Origin: an uncultured Mailhella sp.
GTDB taxonomy: Bacteria; Desulfobacterota; Desulfovibrionia; Desulfovibrionales; Desulfovibrionaceae
Direction of reading: 5' to 3'
Length of the DNA: 17,587 bases
NCBI GenBank assembly: GCA_905192935.1
Contig: CAJJMX010000012.1
Coordinates: forward strand, 1-17,587
Below, one piece after another: positions 1 to 6,723 of the stretch. Under the pieces are notes generated by a model. It was not told the DNA's origin and did not search any database. It saw only the letters and a list, made by a program, of their open reading frames with translations. How positions within the stretch are numbered: position 1 is the first letter of the stretch; each line of letters opens with the position of its first letter. The position numbers and the translations under genes are program-made.

Positions 1-2
1 TT

Positions 3-101
3 ACGGAAGTGCTGAACCTCTTCGACAAGCGCTATCAGTATAATACGGCCATTCTTGAACCCGGCCTGCACGCCAACGTGAAGCTGAGCTACCGCTTCTA
101 G
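3..101 (+). CDS. TonB-dependent outer-membrane receptor, C-terminal end (partial)
   Basis: This is the last 32 codons of a gene that begins before the window, read in the frame that ends at TAG 99-101. The peptide contains NLFDKRYQYN, then EPGLHANVKLSYRF as the C terminus. A final beta strand ending in an aromatic residue, preceded by an 'NLFDKxY' strand and a 'PG...' turn, is the standard ending of TonB-dependent receptor barrels and is the signal for outer-membrane assembly. The substrate cannot be read from this piece. The downstream ECF importer, HutX-like carrier and exbBD-tonB make heme or another iron complex the best guess. The next gene starts 61 bases later, so they may share a transcript. 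Confidence 0.75.
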   Translation, partial: TEVLNLFDKRYQYNTAILEPGLHANVKLSYRF

Positions 102-108
102 CGTCATC

Positions 109-131
109 GGGCCGGGGCGTATCCCCGGCCC
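109..131 (+). terminator. Strong GC hairpin between receptor and ECF genes
   Basis: A perfect 9-bp stem (GGGCCGGGG at 109-117, CCCCGGCCC at 123-131) with a 5-base loop lies 7 bases after the receptor stop codon. Only two T follow, so it is a poor intrinsic terminator. It could be a partial terminator or an RNA-stabilising hairpin that keeps receptor mRNA more abundant than the inner-membrane importer mRNA. The pairing is seen; the role is inferred. Confidence 0.5.
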
Positions 132-162
132 TTCCTGCCGTGCGAATTCAGGAGAATGTTTC

Positions 163-705
163 ATGACTCGTTTTTTTCCCCGCTGGAGTGCGCAGGAGCT
201 TGTGGTCGTAGGCGTGTTCGCCGCGGCTTCCAAGGTTTCCACGCTGCTCATAGCCCTTGCCGGCGGCGGCATGAATCCCGTGAGTCTCATGGGCAAGAAT
301 CTCGTGTTCACCACGCTTCTTGTGGTCATGCTGTGCAAGGTGAGACGTCCGGGCACGCTTTTGCTTTTTACGGTCATCAACATCATCGTGAGCATGCTGC
401 TGCTCGGCGCAAGCGTGACGCTCATTCCACCCATGTTTGCGGGAGCTCTGGCCGCCGAGGCGGCCATGTGGCCGGGCCGTCATGGGGCAGGTGCGGGAAA
501 CGCGGTGATCGGCGCAGCCGTGTTCGACGTCGTGAGCAAGGCGCTCTCGCTCGGCGTGTCCTGGCTTTTCATGCGCGAGAATCCGGCGCTCATGGTCATG
601 GTCGTTCCCTTTGTGGCCATAGGCTACCTGGGTTCCGTGGGAGGTCTTTTTTCCGGCGTGAAGGCCGTGAAGGAGCTGCGTCATGCGGGCATCATTCGTG
701 AATAG
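163..705 (+). CDS. ECF transporter S component, MptD/Trep_Strep-like family
   Basis: A 180-residue, very hydrophobic protein with about five to six membrane segments (roughly residues 12-33, 45-60, 65-84, 86-104, 112-134 and 145-165). In ECF importers the S component is the membrane subunit that binds the substrate and topples to release it inside. The N-terminal 'SAQELVVVGVFAAASKV' stretch and overall length fit the MptD/Trep_Strep group, whose substrates are mostly unassigned. The start is set by AGGAG eight bases before ATG 163. The next gene, a CbiQ-like T component, overlaps its end by 23 bases, and a double ATPase follows, so a whole ECF complex is encoded together. Neighbouring HutX-like and TonB-system genes suggest heme or a metal chelate as cargo. 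The family call is by pattern and the cargo is inference. Confidence 0.75.
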   Translation: MTRFFPRWSAQELVVVGVFAAASKVSTLLIALAGGGMNPVSLMGKNLVFTTLLVVMLCKVRRPGTLLLFTVINIIVSMLLLGASVTLIPPMFAGALAAEAAMWPGRHGAGAGNAVIGAAVFDVVSKALSLGVSWLFMRENPALMVMVVPFVAIGYLGSVGGLFSGVKAVKELRHAGIIRE

Positions 706-1474
706 AGACTATGCCGGAGCTGTTCATCCTGAGGCTGTTCCCGGGGCGGAGTTTGACGCGCGCTCCAGAATGTTCGTCACGCTGCTTGCCTCGGCATCGA
801 CCATAGCCGTGTCCTCTCCGGAGGGGCAGGCCGTGCTTTTTTTCGCCTCTCTCGTCTATGCCCTGTCCGTGCGCCGTTTCCGGGCCCTGGCTGTCGCCTA
901 CGCCTTCATGGCGCTCATGATGCTTGCGGCCGCGCTCTGTTCGTGGGGCGTGTCCCGCGCTTTGCCGTCCATGCCGTTCTCTCCGGCGGGACTGGCCGTG
1001 CCCTTCATGCGCGGCGCGGTCATGCTCAACGTGGTGCTGCCGCTTGCGCTCACCTGCCGGATTCAGTCGCTTCTCACCGCGCTCAAGGGGCTGCGCCTTC
1101 CCTTCTGCATCTATCTTCCGGGCGCGGTCATGATCCGTTTCATTCCCACCTTCATGAACGACATGAAGCAGGTGGCGGAGACCCTGAAGATCCGCGGCTA
1201 CGACCTCGGTCCGAAGGCCCTGTTTCTTCATCCTCTCATGACGCTGCGTCTTGTCTTCACGCCTATGCTTTTCCGCTCGCTGCGCACTTCCGAAGAGCTC
1301 GGCATTGCGGCGGAACTCAAGGGCATTGAATCGGGAGGAGTCTTCGTGCCCTTCAGGCCGTCCGCCTGGACGAGGCTCGATACGCTGCTCGTCGCTCTGG
1401 CGCTTGCCGCGGCAGCCGCCGCCTTCTGCTGTCATGTGCTTTGGGGCGGGCCTTCCGTGTCCGCGATGCATTAG
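683..1474 (+). CDS. ECF transporter T component (CbiQ/EcfT family transmembrane protein)
   Basis: A 263-residue membrane protein with hydrophobic segments at about 31-63, 69-90, 103-124, 143-156 and 234-256. EcfT proteins couple the S component to the two ATPases through two cytosolic helices, each with a short Ala/Arg-Gly motif. Here 'AETLKIRGYDLG' (about 165-176) is the first coupling motif. 'AAELKGIE' (about 209-216) sits where the second belongs, with Lys-Gly in place of the usual Arg-Gly or Arg-Ser. AAGGAG seven bases before ATG 683 sets the start inside the S gene, implying translational coupling. The ATPase gene starts 25 bases after its stop. Length is normal for the family. Confidence 0.82.
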   Translation: MRASFVNRDYAGAVHPEAVPGAEFDARSRMFVTLLASASTIAVSSPEGQAVLFFASLVYALSVRRFRALAVAYAFMALMMLAAALCSWGVSRALPSMPFSPAGLAVPFMRGAVMLNVVLPLALTCRIQSLLTALKGLRLPFCIYLPGAVMIRFIPTFMNDMKQVAETLKIRGYDLGPKALFLHPLMTLRLVFTPMLFRSLRTSEELGIAAELKGIESGGVFVPFRPSAWTRLDTLLVALALAAAAAAFCCHVLWGGPSVSAMH

Positions 1475-1499
1475 CCCGTGCCCGATGAGGAGAGAGGTC

Positions 1500-3011
1500 A
1501 TGATATGTTTTGAAAATGTCACCTACACCTATCCCTTTGCCGGATCTCCCGCCGTGCGCGACATCAATTTCCGCGTGCGCCCCGGCGAGCTGGTGCTTGT
1601 TACCGGGCAGAGCGGCTGCGGAAAGACGACCCTCATGCGTCTCGCCAACGGCCTTTGTCCGGGCTACTTCAGGGGCTCGCTGCAGGGCAGGGTGCTTGTG
1701 GGCGACAAAGATACCAAAACCATGTCGCCCGGAGCGATCTCCCGCATGGCGGGCACGCTCTTTCAGGATCCGGAACAGCAGTTTTTCGCTCTCGGCGTGG
1801 AGGATGAACTGGCCTTCGTGCATGAATGGCAGGGCCTGCCTGCCGCCGTCACGCGGCAGAAGGTCCGGCAGGCGGCGGTCTCCTTCGGACTGACGGATCT
1901 GCTGTATCATTCCATCCATGAGCTTTCCGAAGGCCAGAAGCAGAAGGTGGGACTTGCGTCCATTCTCTCGCATGAGCCGCGCGCTCTCGTGCTCGACGAG
2001 CCGACGGCCAACCTCGATCCGGAGTCCACGGCCGAGCTTGCACGCAGGCTTCGCACGCTCAAGGAAAGCGGCATGGCCGTGCTGGTGGTGGATCACAGGC
2101 TGTACTGGCTTGAAGGCGTGGCCGACCGCGTGCTCGTCATGAAGAGGGGAGAGGTGTGCGCCATGGGTTCCTTTGCCCTGCTGAAAGATGAAGGACTGCG
2201 CCGAAGCTGCGGCCTTCGCGACTGCCGGGTGGAGGACGTGCGCAAGACTTTGCCGGAGAGCGTCGTGCCCTGCCGCCGGGAGGATGAACGCGGCCTGAGA
2301 GTGGAGGGCCTGAGCTTTGCCTACAGGGGCGGCAGGCGGATCTTTGACCTTGCGGACTTCTTCCTCGGTCCGGGAGTGACGGCACTTCTGGGACACAACG
2401 GCGCAGGAAAGACCACGCTGGCCCGTCTCGTTACCGGTCTGTCCAGAGGTCAGTCGGGACGTTTTTTCATAAACGGCAGGGAGGTGGAGTCAAAGGAGCT
2501 TCTCGGCCGGGTGGGCGTCGTTCTTCAGAATGCCGATCATCAGCTGCATATGAAGAGCGTGGAACAGGAGCTTGAGGTGAGCGTTCTTCTGGCCGGAAGA
2601 CAGGCGAAGAAGAGTATTCTTCCGGAGAAGGACCGGGAGAGCTTTTCCGTGGCCGGACTCATGGAGCTTTTCGGACTTTCCGCCCTGGCCGGAAGACATC
2701 CGCAGTCGCTTTCCGGCGGGGAAAAGCAGAGGCTCGTCATTGCCTGCGCCTTTGCCAAGAATCCCGACGTGCTCATTCTCGACGAGCCCACCAGCGGTCT
2801 GGACGGCGGCAACATGACGCGCATGGCCCGTGCTCTGGAGCTGCTGGCCCGGCGAGGAACCTGCGTGATCGTCATCACGCATGATCTGGAACTCATGAAA
2901 CTTTCCTGCACGAGCGCCCTGCGTCTGCCTCTTTTTCGGCAGGAACGCGGCCTTTGTGCGGAACAAACTGTCCGGGAGAGAATCCATGACGGAACACACG
3001 ATATCCGGTGA
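1500..3011 (+). CDS. ECF transporter energising ATPase, two ABC domains fused (EcfA-EcfA' type)
   Basis: A 503-residue protein made of two complete ABC ATPase domains in one chain, giving the ATPase pair of the ECF importer. Domain 1 has Walker A GQSGCGKTT (about 36-44), Q-loop 'FQDPEQQ', signature LSEGQ (about 141-145), Walker B 'ALVLDEP' and switch His in 'VVDH'. Domain 2 has Walker A GHNGAGKTT (about 297-305), signature LSGGE (about 403-407), Walker B 'VLILDEP' and 'VITH'. No key residue is missing in either half, so both ATP sites could work. ATG 1500 was chosen over ATG 1485 because GGAG lies seven bases upstream and because the protein then begins right at the first beta strand, MICFENVTYTY. 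The last 26 bases overlap the HutX-like gene. Confidence 0.88.
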   Translation: MICFENVTYTYPFAGSPAVRDINFRVRPGELVLVTGQSGCGKTTLMRLANGLCPGYFRGSLQGRVLVGDKDTKTMSPGAISRMAGTLFQDPEQQFFALGVEDELAFVHEWQGLPAAVTRQKVRQAAVSFGLTDLLYHSIHELSEGQKQKVGLASILSHEPRALVLDEPTANLDPESTAELARRLRTLKESGMAVLVVDHRLYWLEGVADRVLVMKRGEVCAMGSFALLKDEGLRRSCGLRDCRVEDVRKTLPESVVPCRREDERGLRVEGLSFAYRGGRRIFDLADFFLGPGVTALLGHNGAGKTTLARLVTGLSRGQSGRFFINGREVESKELLGRVGVVLQNADHQLHMKSVEQELEVSVLLAGRQAKKSILPEKDRESFSVAGLMELFGLSALAGRHPQSLSGGEKQRLVIACAFAKNPDVLILDEPTSGLDGGNMTRMARALELLARRGTCVIVITHDLELMKLSCTSALRLPLFRQERGLCAEQTVRERIHDGTHDIR

Positions 3012-3504
3012 TCTGACGCGGAAGCTGGAGGCGGCTCTTGCACAAAAAAAGCCCTGGATGCTCGGCGGTCTCGCGCATACGTTCAACGTGACGGAAAAGG
3101 AGGTGGCGCTGGCGCTTCCCGCCGGCATGTGCGCGTTCACGTCCGGCAGCAGCTTCACGAAGGTATGGGAAGGCCTTGTTTCCTGGGAAAAGGCCACGTT
3201 CATCATGCAGCACGGCGGACACGTCGTGGAAGTTTCGGGACGCATCCCGCCGGGAAGCTTCGGGCACGGCTTTTACAATCTCAGGGAAGGACAGGAGCTC
3301 GGCGGGCATATTCGGGCCGACGCCGTTTCGGAGATGGCCTTTCTTTCCATGCCCTTCATGGGACTGGAGAGCCACTCCGTGCAGTTCTTCGATGCCGGAG
3401 GATGCGTGGTCTTTTCCGTCTATGCCGGACGGGAGAATCACAGGATCATTCCTTCGGTGAAGGCCTCCTTTCTGAGCATGAAAAAGGAGCTCGCAGACAG
3501 GTGA
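2986..3504 (+). CDS. hutX: HutX/ChuX-family cytosolic heme carrier
   Basis: A 172-residue soluble protein, matching the 160-175 residue length of HutX/ChuX/HuvX heme-utilisation carriers. Family landmarks are 'GGHVVEVSGRIPPGSFGHGFYNL' (about 77-99; key residues GGH, SGRIPPG, GHG, YNL), then GGHIRADAVSEMAFL (about 106-120), 'PFMGLESHSVQFFDAGG' (about 123-139) and FSVYAGRENH (about 143-152). Such proteins bind heme in the cytosol and pass it to heme-using or heme-degrading enzymes. They usually sit beside HutW/ChuW and hemin importers. ATG 2986 is used because of GGAG upstream; it overlaps the ATPase gene by 26 bases. A GTG at 2956 would add ten residues outside the family domain. This gene is the main evidence that the ECF importer handles heme. 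Confidence 0.85.
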   Translation: MTEHTISGDLTRKLEAALAQKKPWMLGGLAHTFNVTEKEVALALPAGMCAFTSGSSFTKVWEGLVSWEKATFIMQHGGHVVEVSGRIPPGSFGHGFYNLREGQELGGHIRADAVSEMAFLSMPFMGLESHSVQFFDAGGCVVFSVYAGRENHRIIPSVKASFLSMKKELADR

Positions 3505-3595
3505 GAACAGTGCCCGCCGAAGCTGTGAAGAGCTCGGATCGCCGTTCCTTTTTCGGCGCTCTCGGACATGAAAAAACATTATAAGGAGCATACTC

Positions 3596-4108
3596 ATGAA
3601 AACACTGGTCGTTTATTCCTCTCTTACCGGAAATACGAAGAAGGTGGCGTTGGCCGTCTCCGGGGTGCTGCCGGAGTGCACCGTGGTGCCCGTGGAGAAT
3701 GCGCCGGACCATACGGATGAATACGGACTTGTCGCCGTGGGTTACTGGGTGGACAAGGGCATGCCCGACGCCGGGACCCGCGCCTGGCTTGAAGGCGTGC
3801 GGAATACGAGACTGGCCTTTTTCGGCACGCTGGGCGCCTGGCCCGATTCCGATCACGCCAGGGAATGCATGGCACGCGGAGAGTCCCTGGCTCTTGAGCC
3901 TTCCCGGGGCAACACGGTGCTGGGTTCCTGGCTCTGTCAGGGAAAGGTGGATCCGAAGGTGCTGGACGTCATGGCGCGCATGGCGGGCAACGTGCATCCC
4001 ATGACGGAAGAACGCAGGGCCCGCATCGCCGAGGCCGCCAGGCATCCCGATGACGAAGACTGCCGTCGTGCGCAGGCGTTCATCCGGCGCATGCTGGAGA
4101 AGTGCTGA
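3596..4108 (+). CDS. Short-chain flavodoxin family protein, HmuF/BilS-like
   Basis: A 170-residue protein with a flavodoxin fold. The FMN phosphate loop SSLTGNTKK lies at about 8-16 after a first beta strand (KTLVVY). The second loop is GYWVDKGMPD (about 49-58), and FFGTLGAWPDSDHA (about 75-88) follows the next strand. The C-terminal 'HPMTEERRARIAEAARHPDDED' pattern (key residues HP, E, RI, HPD, D), followed by an 'AQAFIRRM' helix, recalls the small flavodoxins of anaerobic heme or bilin reduction loci, such as HmuF of Fusobacterium and BilS of gut bilirubin reducers. It would donate low-potential electrons. AAGGAG seven bases before ATG 3596 sets the start. It lies 91 bases after hutX and so may share its transcript or have its own promoter. 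General electron carriage is safe; a heme role is inferred from position. Confidence 0.78.
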   Translation: MKTLVVYSSLTGNTKKVALAVSGVLPECTVVPVENAPDHTDEYGLVAVGYWVDKGMPDAGTRAWLEGVRNTRLAFFGTLGAWPDSDHARECMARGESLALEPSRGNTVLGSWLCQGKVDPKVLDVMARMAGNVHPMTEERRARIAEAARHPDDEDCRRAQAFIRRMLEKC

Positions 4109-4116
4109 CAAAAAAG

Positions 4117-4140
4117 GCGCCTTCTCACGACAGGAGGCGC
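4117..4140 (-). terminator. Hairpin with T-run on the minus strand, in the gap before exbB
   Basis: GCGCCTTC (4117-4124) pairs with GGAGGCGC (4133-4140), one wobble included, across an 8-base loop. Read on the minus strand, the stem is followed by C and then six T (complement of 4110-4115), the form of an intrinsic terminator. On the plus strand the A-run comes first and no T-run follows, so rightward transcription should pass. There is no leftward gene here, so it may stop antisense transcripts or simply fold in the flavodoxin-exbB intercistronic RNA. Role uncertain. Confidence 0.4.
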
Positions 4141-4227
4141 GCCCCGTAACAGAAACACCTCAAAAACATATATGCCGAATACGGCTTCCGCAGGCCTTCC
4201 GGCCGCGGGGCGGAAAAGGACAGGAGC

Positions 4228-4857
4228 ATGAACTGGTCGGAACTTTACGGAACCATAGGACCCGCAGGCGTCGTTCTGGCGGCTGTGGCCTGCGCAGGCG
4301 TGTATCTCGCGCTGAAGAGCTATATCTTTCTGTTTCTGGTCTGGCGGGACTTCAAAAGGACCTTTCCCGAACTTGAGAAGGAGGGAGTGTCGGGCGAGTG
4401 CATGAGCTATGAGGGCGACAATCCCCTCATCTGCATCGTGCGCGACATCGTGCAGACGCATTCCGGTCATTCGGAGGACATACGCGCGGAGATCGCCTAT
4501 CTCTTCCATCGCAATTTTGAAGGCCTGACCCGAGAGATATGCTATCTGCGGCTTGTTTCCGTGCTTTCGCCCCTGCTCGGTCTTCTCGGCACCATCCTCG
4601 GCATGGTCACGGTGTTCCGCACCATAGGCGGCAATGCCGCGCCGGATACGGCCATGCTGGCCAACGGCATATGGGAGGCTCTCGTCACCACCATCATGGG
4701 GCTGTGCGTGGCCATTCCCGCGCTCATGGTCTACTATTTTCTGATGCTGCGCTTCAAGGCCTTCCATATCGAAGTGGTGGAATACAGCTATCGTGCGCTG
4801 GACTTCTGCCGGAAAAGAAAGGGCGGAAAGGTTTTCGACAATGATGAAGATGTTTGA
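4228..4857 (+). CDS. exbB: ExbB/TolQ/MotA-family proton channel protein
   Basis: A 209-residue inner-membrane protein with the three-helix layout of ExbB: helix 1 at about 8-33, a long cytosolic loop, helix 2 'LSPLLGLLGTILGMVTVF' (about 112-129) and helix 3 in 'ALVTTIMGLCVAIPALMVYYF' (about 152-172). The Gly-rich second helix and the 'TTIMGLCVAIPA' third helix are the family signature. With ExbD it uses proton flow to power TonB. AAGGA seven bases before ATG 4228 supports the start. ExbD overlaps its end by 17 bases and tonB follows, so the complete TonB motor is encoded in order. The alternative call TolQ is unlikely, as no tolA/tolB/pal genes follow. Confidence 0.9.
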   Translation: MNWSELYGTIGPAGVVLAAVACAGVYLALKSYIFLFLVWRDFKRTFPELEKEGVSGECMSYEGDNPLICIVRDIVQTHSGHSEDIRAEIAYLFHRNFEGLTREICYLRLVSVLSPLLGLLGTILGMVTVFRTIGGNAAPDTAMLANGIWEALVTTIMGLCVAIPALMVYYFLMLRFKAFHIEVVEYSYRALDFCRKRKGGKVFDNDEDV

Positions 4858-5242
4858 TTTCGGTCTGGAAGACGAGCCCGGCATCGATTTGACGCCGCTC
4901 ATCGACACCATTTTCATGCTGCTCATTTTTTTCATCATGACGACCACGTTCAGCCGTCCGGTCCTCGACATCCTGCTTCCCGCCTCCAGCGAGGCGGAAG
5001 CTCCCGACGACAGGCGCGAGCAGGTGATATCCATCAGGGCCGACGGAACCCTGCACTACGAAGGTCGGCAGATCGGAAAGGACGAGCTTGACGGCGTGCT
5101 TGCGGAACGTCCTGAGGCGCTGCTCAATCTGCATGTGGACAGAAACGCGCCTTTCGAGGCCTTCGTGGGCGTGGTGGACAAGGCCAAGGTCAGGAAGGGA
5201 GGACGTTTTGTCATCAGTACAGAGCGGGAACAAAGCCGCTAG
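4841..5242 (+). CDS. exbD: ExbD/TolR-family biopolymer transport protein
   Basis: A 133-residue protein with a short cytosolic N terminus, one membrane helix and a periplasmic domain. The motif 'IDLTPLIDTIFMLLIFFIM' (about 15-33) is the ExbD/TolR hallmark, and its second Asp (in PLID) is the proton-carrying residue. The periplasmic part runs through 'VISIRADGTLHYEGRQI' to 'VVDKAKVRKGGRFVIST', the usual end of the fold. Three in-frame ATG codons (4841, 4844, 4850) lie inside the end of exbB; 4841 is preferred because GAAAGG is nearest to it at a nine-base gap. It overlaps exbB by 17 bases and tonB by 35, so the three are probably translated as a coupled unit. Confidence 0.88.
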   Translation: MMKMFDFGLEDEPGIDLTPLIDTIFMLLIFFIMTTTFSRPVLDILLPASSEAEAPDDRREQVISIRADGTLHYEGRQIGKDELDGVLAERPEALLNLHVDRNAPFEAFVGVVDKAKVRKGGRFVISTEREQSR

Positions 5243-6074
5243 CGTTTGCCCCGTCCGGCTGTTTTACGGGCTCACGGAACAGCGTCTCAGCAGGAATGCG
5301 GCGGCTGCGGGCATGCTCGGCGTGATGGCCATGACTTTTTTCTGTGCGCTGGCAATGCAGGCGGAAAAGACGCTTTCCCTTCCGGCCGTGCGGCAGGAGA
5401 GGATCACGCTCATGCATGCCGAGTTCCGCACCGTTCCCGAGGTGAAAAAGGCTCCGCCGGAGACGAACAGGCTTCTGGCTGAAGCCTCGGATTTCGAGAT
5501 CCCCGAAGAGGTGAGGCCGGACGTGAAGCCCGAACCTTCGCTGGAGAAAAAGGCGGAACCAGACGTGAAGCCGAAGCCTGAACCTCGACCGGAAGTGCGG
5601 AAGAAGGAGACTCCGAAAAGGGTTCCGAAAAAGAAGCCGGAAGATGTGCCGAAAAGAAAAGCAGTGACGCCCGCAGAGAAGGTGCAGCCCGGGCCGGATA
5701 CGGCCGTGTCCGGGAAGAGCGCAGAGATTTCGGGTTCTTCCGGGGCGTCCGCCATGCCCGGGGCGGCGGGAAGCGTCGAGGCGAAGGCCGACGGAAGGCG
5801 CGCGGTGCTTGCGGCCATTCTTCAGGCCGTGGAGAAGCACAAGCAGTATCCCCGTCAGGGAAGGCGCTCCGGAGCGGAAGGCACCTGTGCTCTGCGGGTT
5901 CATGTGTCGGCCGACGGCCGTGTGGATGCCTGCACGCTGGCCGAAGGTTCGGGACGCGCCGTGCTCGATGCGGCGGCAAAGCGTCTTGGAGAGCGTCTCA
6001 TCGGGCTGGACGTGGGCGTGAAGGGCGGCTTCAACGTCATCGTGCCCGTGCATTACCGGCTTTCGGACGGGTAG
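5208..6074 (+). CDS. tonB: TonB-family energy transducer, TTG start
   Basis: A 288-residue protein with an N-terminal signal-anchor helix (AAAAGMLGVMAMTFFCALAM, about 29-48), a Pro/Lys/Glu-rich spacer of about 100 residues (many 'VKPEP', 'KPKPEP', 'KKKPEDVP' units) and a C-terminal TonB domain containing 'KQYPRQGRRSGAEGTCALRV' and 'VDACTLAEGSGRAVLDAAA'. The 'YP..' motif and final beta strands contact the TonB box of outer-membrane receptors. No ATG lies at a sensible place in this frame. TTG 5208 is preceded by GGGAGG at a five-base gap and gives a normal N terminus, so I chose it. It begins 35 bases before the exbD stop. The spacer repeats are of low complexity, as usual for TonB. Confidence 0.85.
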   Translation: MSSVQSGNKAASVCPVRLFYGLTEQRLSRNAAAAGMLGVMAMTFFCALAMQAEKTLSLPAVRQERITLMHAEFRTVPEVKKAPPETNRLLAEASDFEIPEEVRPDVKPEPSLEKKAEPDVKPKPEPRPEVRKKETPKRVPKKKPEDVPKRKAVTPAEKVQPGPDTAVSGKSAEISGSSGASAMPGAAGSVEAKADGRRAVLAAILQAVEKHKQYPRQGRRSGAEGTCALRVHVSADGRVDACTLAEGSGRAVLDAAAKRLGERLIGLDVGVKGGFNVIVPVHYRLSDG

Positions 6075-6116
6075 CGCTTCCGATCCGGCCGGAACGCGGG
6101 ACGGACAGCATCAAAA

Positions 6117-6152
6117 AAGGCCGCGGGGAGCTCCTGCGGCCTTCTGCTTTTT
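6117..6152. terminator. Bidirectional intrinsic terminator between tonB and the DtxR-family gene
   Basis: AAGGCCGC (6117-6124) pairs with GCGGCCTT (6136-6143). A T-run follows on the plus strand (6148-6152), and six T follow on the minus strand (complement of 6113-6118). It lies between two convergent genes, ending tonB from the left and the dtxR-like gene from the right. Confidence 0.8.
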
Positions 6153-6158
6153 GACGGT

Positions 6159-6707
6159 TCAGCGGTATTTTCGTGCCAGTTCCTTCACTTCGTCCTGATT
6201 GTCGAGGGAACCCATGTTGCGGAAGGTTTCGTTCATGGTTCCGATGAGCTTTTTTCTTTCGAGTCTGTAGTCTTCCTGCCAGTCCTTCCAGAAGTCCCGG
6301 TTGCGCAGGTAGAGAACGAACTGTCCCCAGCGGCGTATGACCGGAGCGGGGACCACATGTTCCAGTTCGCAGGCCACGGCGTCGGCCTCTTCATGATCGA
6401 GCTGGAGCACCTGTTCGAAGAATTCCCGGAAGATGATGTGCCTGTGCGTGATGTCGCGGCCGATGAGGCGGCCTTCCTTCGTGAGATGAATGAGGCTGTA
6501 GGGCTCGTATTCCACAAGACCCATGGCCTTGAGGGTCTTGAGCGTGCTCGTCACGGTGGAACGGCTTACCTTTGCGGCATCGGCTATGGAACTTGCCCGG
6601 GCCGCGCCGTCTCTGGCTTCTTCAAGAAAGATGATTTCAAGGTAGTTTTCCAGAGCCGGGGAAAGATTTCTTCTCTCCGGCACTTCATGACCGGGACATT
6701 CCGTCAT
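6159..6707 (-). CDS. DtxR/MntR-family metal-dependent transcriptional regulator
   Basis: A 182-residue protein: winged helix-turn-helix at about 18-85 ('ASSIADAAKVSRSTVTSTLKTLKAMGLVEY', key residues A-V-S-R-S-T-V, L-L, GLV, and a wing ending in 'LTKEGR'), then a metal-binding and dimerisation region from about 88. 'CELEH' (113-117) matches the C-x-x-E-H ligand motif of DtxR/IdeR rather than the E-x-x-E-H of classic MntR, hinting at iron sensing. There is no C-terminal SH3/FeoA-like domain. GGAGG five bases before ATG 6707 supports the start. It is the last gene of a leftward set, 16 bases after the MATE gene, and its likely targets include its own operon and the convergent TonB/ECF cluster. 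Family is firm; metal and targets are inferred. Confidence 0.85.
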   Translation of the reverse strand: MTECPGHEVPERRNLSPALENYLEIIFLEEARDGAARASSIADAAKVSRSTVTSTLKTLKAMGLVEYEPYSLIHLTKEGRLIGRDITHRHIIFREFFEQVLQLDHEEADAVACELEHVVPAPVIRRWGQFVLYLRNRDFWKDWQEDYRLERKKLIGTMNETFRNMGSLDNQDEVKELARKYR

Positions 6708-6723
6708 GGAGACCTCCGTGTTT

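Noticed and set aside
2956..2985. GTG start at 2956 for the HutX-like gene
   Set aside because: It would add ten residues outside the family domain and lies deeper in the ATPase gene. ATG 2986 has a ribosome binding site.
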